A DNA stretch of 64,000 bases from Nocardioides sp. Root140 (GTDB lineage: Bacteria; Actinomycetota; Actinomycetes; Propionibacteriales; Nocardioidaceae). The stretch covers positions 62,001 to 126,000 of the forward strand of contig NZ_LMFI01000001.1 of NCBI RefSeq assembly GCF_001426745.1, in the 5' to 3' direction. The notes under the pieces are model-generated. The model did no database searches, was not told where the DNA came from, and worked only from the letters and a program-made list of their open reading frames with translations. Every line of letters begins with the position of its first letter. Positions within the stretch are counted from its first letter, which is position 1. Shown here in pieces: positions 60,101-64,000 of this stretch. A program made the position numbers and the translations under genes.

Positions 60101-60893
60101 CGGAGAAGTTGCGTGACTCGCTCACCCGCCCGGCCAGGTCGGGGTGCTCGGTGTCGACGCCGGTGTCCAGCACGGCGACCTTGACGCCCGCGCCGTCGAA
60201 GCCGGCCTCCCAGGCGGTCGGGGCACCGATCTGCGCCACGCTGCGGTCCAGATCGGCGCGGACCCGGCCGTCGAGCCACAGCTTCCGCACGCCGGCCGCC
60301 ATCCGGGCCGTTCCCGGTTGCGTCAGGGAGGTCCAGAAGTCTGCGGCCTCGTCCTTGCGGACCTCCATCACCCGCCCGTCGACGCTCTCCAGCGTGGCGC
60401 CCTGGTCCGCGCCGTCCAGCGTGGACAGTCCGCGCATGGTGCCGGAGGTGGTCGCGATCAGGGGCAGCGTGTCGGCCGCCGCGTCGTCGTACCCGTCGGC
60501 GAGCAACAGGTCGATGTTGAACAGGTCGTCGTCGAGGCGGCCGGCAGCGAGCAGCGGTACGGCGTCGCCGGGCAGCACGTGCAGCTCTCCGTCGATCTCC
60601 AGCTGGTGGAAGTCGACACCGTCCCGGCCCGCGGCGGGTTCGATGACGACCGAGCTGTGGCCGCCGGTCTCGTCGCGGACGTGCACCCGGTCGCCGGTGA
60701 CCAGGGTGACCGTGTCGTCGGCACCGCGGCCGGGACCAGCGGCGGCCCCGGCCGGGCCGGGGGCGGCTCCGCCCGGGGAGCCGGTGGCCGGGCCCGTGGT
60801 CAGGCCTGAGGTCAGTCCGGCGACGACCAGGCCCAGGCCGGTCAGCGCAGCCAGTCGACGGACGCGGGTGGAGGAGGAACGGCGGTGCGGCAT
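57150..60893 (-). CDS. Large secreted S8 (subtilisin-like) protease
   Basis: A 1247-residue protein from ATG 60893. Signal peptide: LAALTGLGLVVAGLTSGLTT. The pro-region follows to ~190. Catalytic Asp in VKVAVLDTGVDTEHPDL, His in FGHGTHVAATIGG, oxyanion Asn in VVSAGNDGPG, and Ser in SGTSMAAPHVAG, preceded by a like-looking SGTSMGTPV that is standard in this group. Beta-sandwich domains and a PA-like part (~770-860) with YAGLDVAGKIALVHP lie downstream. The last 200 residues are beta-rich. The length is as in actinobacterial 1100-1250-residue members. It degrades proteins outside the cell. Confidence 0.92.
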   Translation of the reverse strand: MPHRRSSSTRVRRLAALTGLGLVVAGLTSGLTTGPATGSPGGAAPGPAGAAAGPGRGADDTVTLVTGDRVHVRDETGGHSSVVIEPAAGRDGVDFHQLEIDGELHVLPGDAVPLLAAGRLDDDLFNIDLLLADGYDDAAADTLPLIATTSGTMRGLSTLDGADQGATLESVDGRVMEVRKDEAADFWTSLTQPGTARMAAGVRKLWLDGRVRADLDRSVAQIGAPTAWEAGFDGAGVKVAVLDTGVDTEHPDLAGRVSESRNFSDSATVADRFGHGTHVAATIGGSGDGSDGQRKGVAPGSDILSGKVLDDTGNGYESDIIEAMEWAVAADADVVNMSLGGGPTDGTDPLSQAVNELSASSDSLFVVSAGNDGPGASTIGTPGSADASLTVGAVDRDESLADFSSRGPRLGDLAIKPDLTAPGVDIVAARASGTSMGTPVDALYTRASGTSMAAPHVAGAAVLLAQQHPDWTGEQLKDALISTALPGDLTEHEQGGGRVDVARAVTQAVHGTGTVNLGDISDGQTDAVTRQITWTNTGDTEVTLDLDLDVTDLGGDAPAEGSLALASDTVVVPAGGTAEVTLTLDPTKLERGRYAGQLVATSGDVVVHTTIGAVKAAPTHEVTFRAVGFDGESITATPVVLTGEDPRFDTLVHVWKDREVTVEVGEGDYFLSAMVTPDVDDENSGVAIIDPDLEVTGDMEVVLDARKATRVQVRTPLPTTPRGNLGYSAYRKIAGRTITHSVQKFDDTRSIWVTPTEHAKGGEFEFTSRWQLAEPMVTATTVGRKPLTLLPALERYSPTVTGSRQLEVVEAGAGKAADYAGLDVAGKIALVHPAGKGSQDVKAAVDAGVAMLLIAPKEGTQWWTKFTGRGTRLALPVLVLSPKERDLLTDRMAQGRVDLRVSGVEDSRYTYDVVQVSDGRVPDQVVHEVTRRNSATVTARYAEMGGEPWAKEQRFAWRPWQAYTIIESQRDLHTPQQRTETISSGAADTLWRQHVLHFYSWDTMNPITTGAVHGIRTYRPGEKVTYDWFGPVVRPAVPAGNRPTRTGDALELKVAELAGNGGTTYDRAKASETTMHLYENELLIASDDQAWGSYDVGQRPADYRLDLAVERTKDTTWEFSTRTDTTWRFHSERPGSGSTELPLLQVDYDTPAGLDHEVRAGSIGALKLSIGRVDAPHLARLADVRAWVSYDDGATWQRLGLLKWGKDGWRTLLRHSRTADHVSLRVHAKDADGNSIEQTVMRAYGIS

Positions 60894-61027
60894 GCCAGGG
60901 AGTCCTTCGTTTACCAGGGAGCTCGGGGAGCTCGTCTGTCTGCACTCTCCCTGCGTGGCGGCACCCGTGTCAGCGGTCGCGGGTGCCGCAGTTGCGACAT
61001 GGCGCAACCGCGACAACCCGCGCGGGT

Positions 61028-62338
61028 TCAGCCGCCGATGTGCTGGGTCTCCAGGACCGGCTCACCCTTGCTGAGCATCTGGGCCGGCAACGGCAGCTCG
61101 GCCATCGACGAGGCATGGCGTTCGCGAGCCTGCGCCAGCGTCTCGCGGCCCACGATCTCGCCACCGCTGACCAGCGGCACCAGGAGGGGACGGTCGTTGC
61201 CGTCGTTCTCCGGCGGCTCGCCGATGCCGACCACCTCGGCCTGCGCCCGGCCGTCGGGGCCGAGCCGGCGCAGGGCGAACTTGCGACCGCCGATCGAGAT
61301 CTTGTCCTTGCTCTTCTTCGCCACCGACACCATCTCGCCGTCGTCGCCCTCGCGCGCGACCAGCTTGTAGACGAAGCCACAGGTCGGGTGTCCGCTGCCG
61401 GTGACCAGCTGCGTGCCCACGCCGTACCCGTCGACGGGTGCCGCGGCGAGCCCGGCGATGGCGTACTCGTCGAGGTCGCTGGTGACGATGATGCGGGTCT
61501 GCGTCGCGCCGAGCTCGTCGAGCTGCTTGCGCACCTGGTGGGCCAGCACGCCGAGGTCGCCGGAGTCGAGGCGTACGGCGCCCAGCTCGGTGCCGGCCAG
61601 CTCGACACCCAGGCGTACCGCCTCCTCGACGTCGTAGGTGTCGACCAGCAGGGACGTGCCCTTGCCGAGCGACGCGATCTGCGCGCGGAACGCGTCCTCC
61701 TCGGTGTCGTGCAGGAGCGTGAAGCTGTGTGCGGAGGTGCCCGCGGTCGGCACGCCGTACCGCTCCCGGGCTGCAAGGTTGGAGGTGGTCTCGAAACCGG
61801 CGATGTAGGCCGCACGCGCGCATGCCGCGGCGGCCTCCTCGTGCGTGCGTCGAGAGCCCATCTCGATGCACGGGCGCCCCTGGGCGGCCATCGTCATGCG
61901 CGAGGCCGCACCGGCGATCGCCGCGTCGTGGTTGTAGATCGAGAGCAGCACCGTCTCGAGGACGACGGCCTCCGCGAACGTCGACTCGACCACGACGAGG
62001 GGGGAGTAGGGGAAGTAGGCCTCGCCCTCGGCGTAGCCCCAGATGTCGCCGGAGAAGCGGTAGTCGGCCAGCCAGTCGAGGGTGGGGCCGTCGACCACGT
62101 GGCCCTCGCGCAGCACACCGAGGACGTGGTCGTCGAAGCGGAAGCGCTCGATCGCGTCGAGGGCCCGGCCGACCCCCGCGACCACGCCGTACCGGCGTCC
62201 CTCGGGAAGCCGTCTCGGGAAGAGCTCGAACACGGAGCGGCGATCGGCCGTGCCCGCGGCCAGGGCGGCCTGGAGCATCGTGAGCTCGTAGTGGTCGGTC
62301 AGCAGGGCGGTCGAAGAGGCGCCGGATGAGTCGGTCAC
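61028..62338 (-). CDS. pncB: Nicotinate phosphoribosyltransferase
   Basis: A 436-residue enzyme from GTG 62338. [20 protein letters not shown] at the start, the histidine region [18 protein letters not shown], the phosphate loop [16 protein letters not shown] and [20 protein letters not shown]. It makes nicotinate mononucleotide from nicotinate and PRPP, with ATP. It feeds NAD synthesis, and the nucleotide is also the co-substrate of CobT. Divergent from clpS with a 26-bp gap. Confidence 0.93.
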   Translation of the reverse strand: MTDSSGASSTALLTDHYELTMLQAALAAGTADRRSVFELFPRRLPEGRRYGVVAGVGRALDAIERFRFDDHVLGVLREGHVVDGPTLDWLADYRFSGDIWGYAEGEAYFPYSPLVVVESTFAEAVVLETVLLSIYNHDAAIAGAASRMTMAAQGRPCIEMGSRRTHEEAAAACARAAYIAGFETTSNLAARERYGVPTAGTSAHSFTLLHDTEEDAFRAQIASLGKGTSLLVDTYDVEEAVRLGVELAGTELGAVRLDSGDLGVLAHQVRKQLDELGATQTRIIVTSDLDEYAIAGLAAAPVDGYGVGTQLVTGSGHPTCGFVYKLVAREGDDGEMVSVAKKSKDKISIGGRKFALRRLGPDGRAQAEVVGIGEPPENDGNDRPLLVPLVSGGEIVGRETLAQARERHASSMAELPLPAQMLSKGEPVLETQHIGG

Positions 62339-62364
62339 GCAGGACACTGTGCCACGATGTAGCC

Positions 62365-62670
62365 GTGTCAACAGCGAGCCCCGCACATGCGGATCCCGAC
62401 GTCGAGGAGACGGTCACTCCCGACGAGATCACGTTCCTGGCCAAGCCGTGGGTGACGATCGTGTGGAACGACCCGGTCAACCTGATGTCCTACGTGACCT
62501 ACGTGTTCGGCAAGTACTTCGGCTACGACCGGAAGAAGGCCGAGAAGCTCATGCTCGAGGTGCACGAGGACGGCCGGTCCGTGGTCTCGACCGGTACCCG
62601 CGAAGAGATGGAGCGCGACGTGCAGGCCATGCACGAGTACGGCCTGTGGGCCACGATGGAGAAGGCATGA
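62365..62670 (+). CDS. clpS: ClpS adaptor
   Basis: A 101-residue protein from GTG 62365. [20 protein letters not shown] and [17 protein letters not shown] are the N-degron pocket motifs; the disordered N-terminal tail (~25) docks in Clp ATPase. It brings N-end-rule substrates to ClpC/A-ClpP. It overlaps DUF2017 by ATGA, a fixed pair in actinobacteria. Confidence 0.93.
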   Translation: MSTASPAHADPDVEETVTPDEITFLAKPWVTIVWNDPVNLMSYVTYVFGKYFGYDRKKAEKLMLEVHEDGRSVVSTGTREEMERDVQAMHEYGLWATMEKA

Positions 62671-63251
62671 GCGGGTTCGCCCGGCACCGCAAGAGCCGCA
62701 GCATCATCGCCAACTTCACCGGGTTCGAGGCGGAGCTGTTGCGCTCGCTGGCTGCCCAGCTCGTCGAGCTGCTGCGCAACGAGGCCGCCGTACCCTCCGA
62801 GACGACGGACCCGTTCGAGGCGATGATGGACTTCTCCGGCCCGACGAACGAGCCCGAGGACCCGGTGCTGGCCAGGTTGTTCCCGTCGGCGTACGCCGAG
62901 GACGAGGAGGCCTCCGCCGAGTTCCGCCGGTTCACCGAGGGGGCCCTGCGTGACGGCAAGTCGGCGGCCGCGATCGCGATCATCGACGGCCTCGAGGAGG
63001 CCGGCCTGCCCCAGGAGCTGACCGAGGACGGCCTGCACTTCGACGTCGAGCTCGACGAGCCGACCGCCGAGACGTGGATGCGCTCGTTCACCGACCTGCG
63101 GCTCGCGTTGGCCACCCGTCTCGGTGTCGAGGACGGCGACGAGGCCTACTGGCACAGCCTCCCCGACGACGATCCCGAGGCGCAGGCCCACGACATCTAC
63201 GAGTGGGTCGGCTATCTGCAGGAGACCCTGGTCGAAGCCCTGATGGACTGA
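62667..63251 (+). CDS. DUF2017 protein
   Basis: A 194-residue acidic, helical protein: [38 protein letters not shown], then [15 protein letters not shown] at the end. All DUF2017 features are present. The fixed place after clpS suggests a role in regulated proteolysis; no activity is known. Confidence 0.9.
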   Translation: MSGFARHRKSRSIIANFTGFEAELLRSLAAQLVELLRNEAAVPSETTDPFEAMMDFSGPTNEPEDPVLARLFPSAYAEDEEASAEFRRFTEGALRDGKSAAAIAIIDGLEEAGLPQELTEDGLHFDVELDEPTAETWMRSFTDLRLALATRLGVEDGDEAYWHSLPDDDPEAQAHDIYEWVGYLQETLVEALMD

Positions 63252-63258
63252 CCGGGCG

Positions 63259-63342
63259 TCAAGAATTCCCGGTTCGCGCATCAAGAACACGCGGTTCGCG
63301 CATCAAGGACACACGGTTCGCGCATCAAGAACACGCGGTTCG
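63259..63342. repeat. Intergenic array of the ~22-nt repeat, four direct units
   Basis: Four exact 22-bp periods, TCAAG(A/G)A + core + CGGTTCGCGCA. Cores are TTCC, CACG, CACA and CACG. It fills the whole gap between the convergent DUF2017 and glutamate dehydrogenase genes and stops at the latter's stop codon. Confidence 0.8.

Positions 63343-64000
<658 letters not shown>

Noticed and set aside
57504..60116. 870-residue open frame on the plus strand
   Set aside because: It lies wholly antisense to the S8 protease, which has every catalytic motif. The frame is Arg/Gly/Val-rich, as expected of a GC-rich shadow.

Overview
This window is high-GC actinobacterial chromosome, most likely a Nocardioides-type member of the Propionibacteriales. 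The call rests on many GTG starts, overlapping ATGA/GTGA gene junctions, a Tad pilus locus of actinobacterial type, the ftsE-ftsX-M23-smpB-ssrA block, a clpS-DUF2017 pair, and a c-di-AMP (ydaO-type) riboswitch before an NlpC/P60 hydrolase. The genus is an inference; no rRNA is present.

Left flank (1-3.55 kb): the 5' end of an acyl-CoA dehydrogenase gene with a small coupled upstream ORF (minus strand). Divergent from it is a short vitamin B12 lower-ligand operon: a BluB-CobT fusion followed by a CobC-like phosphatase.

Accessory island (about 3.7-13.65 kb): three cargo blocks are separated by four copies of a 34-bp sequence. The rightmost copy lies exactly where the surviving 3' part of the pilus ATPase gene tadA begins. 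Inverted repeats bound parts of blocks 1 and 2, and a decayed piece of tadA sits inside block 3. Block 1 carries a secreted protein, a VOC protein and a nitroreductase. Block 2 carries one unrecognised 972-residue protein with a zinc ribbon and a PD-(D/E)XK-type nuclease motif. Block 3 carries an AAA ATPase plus DUF4435/TOPRIM pair of PARIS (AriA/AriB) type with visibly lower GC. No recombinase gene is seen. This is the most interesting part of the window: a defence-rich cassette array grown inside tadA.

Core region (13.6-38 kb): the remaining tad genes (tadA fragment, tadB, tadC, prepilin-like, three TadE/F/G-like), a CAP protein and a metzincin protease; prfB; a NarL-type two-component system; several small secreted or membrane proteins and an M43 protease; then ftsE, ftsX, an M23 hydrolase, smpB, an amidohydrolase and tmRNA. 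Next come an M15 peptidase, a GlsB-like protein, a HIT protein, an SDR, the riboswitch with NlpC/P60, a DUF3048 lipoprotein, a divergent TetR pair, a YqgE family protein, DUF3039 and a DEAH helicase.

Right part (39-64 kb): IclR and Lrp regulators and hppD (tyrosine degradation); three MFS transporters with linked MarR and ArsR regulators; a TetR/DUF4873/AurF-like diiron oxygenase group; a GT39-like membrane protein; a Trp/Arg-rich membrane protein; a GDPD-like protein; DUF1697; a Sec-exported RTX-repeat protein; an enoyl-CoA hydratase; pncA and pncB (NAD salvage) around a large S8 protease and a LuxR-type regulator; clpS, DUF2017 and the 3' end of a glutamate dehydrogenase gene. Three intergenic arrays of a ~22-nt repeat and several long palindromes are scattered through this part.
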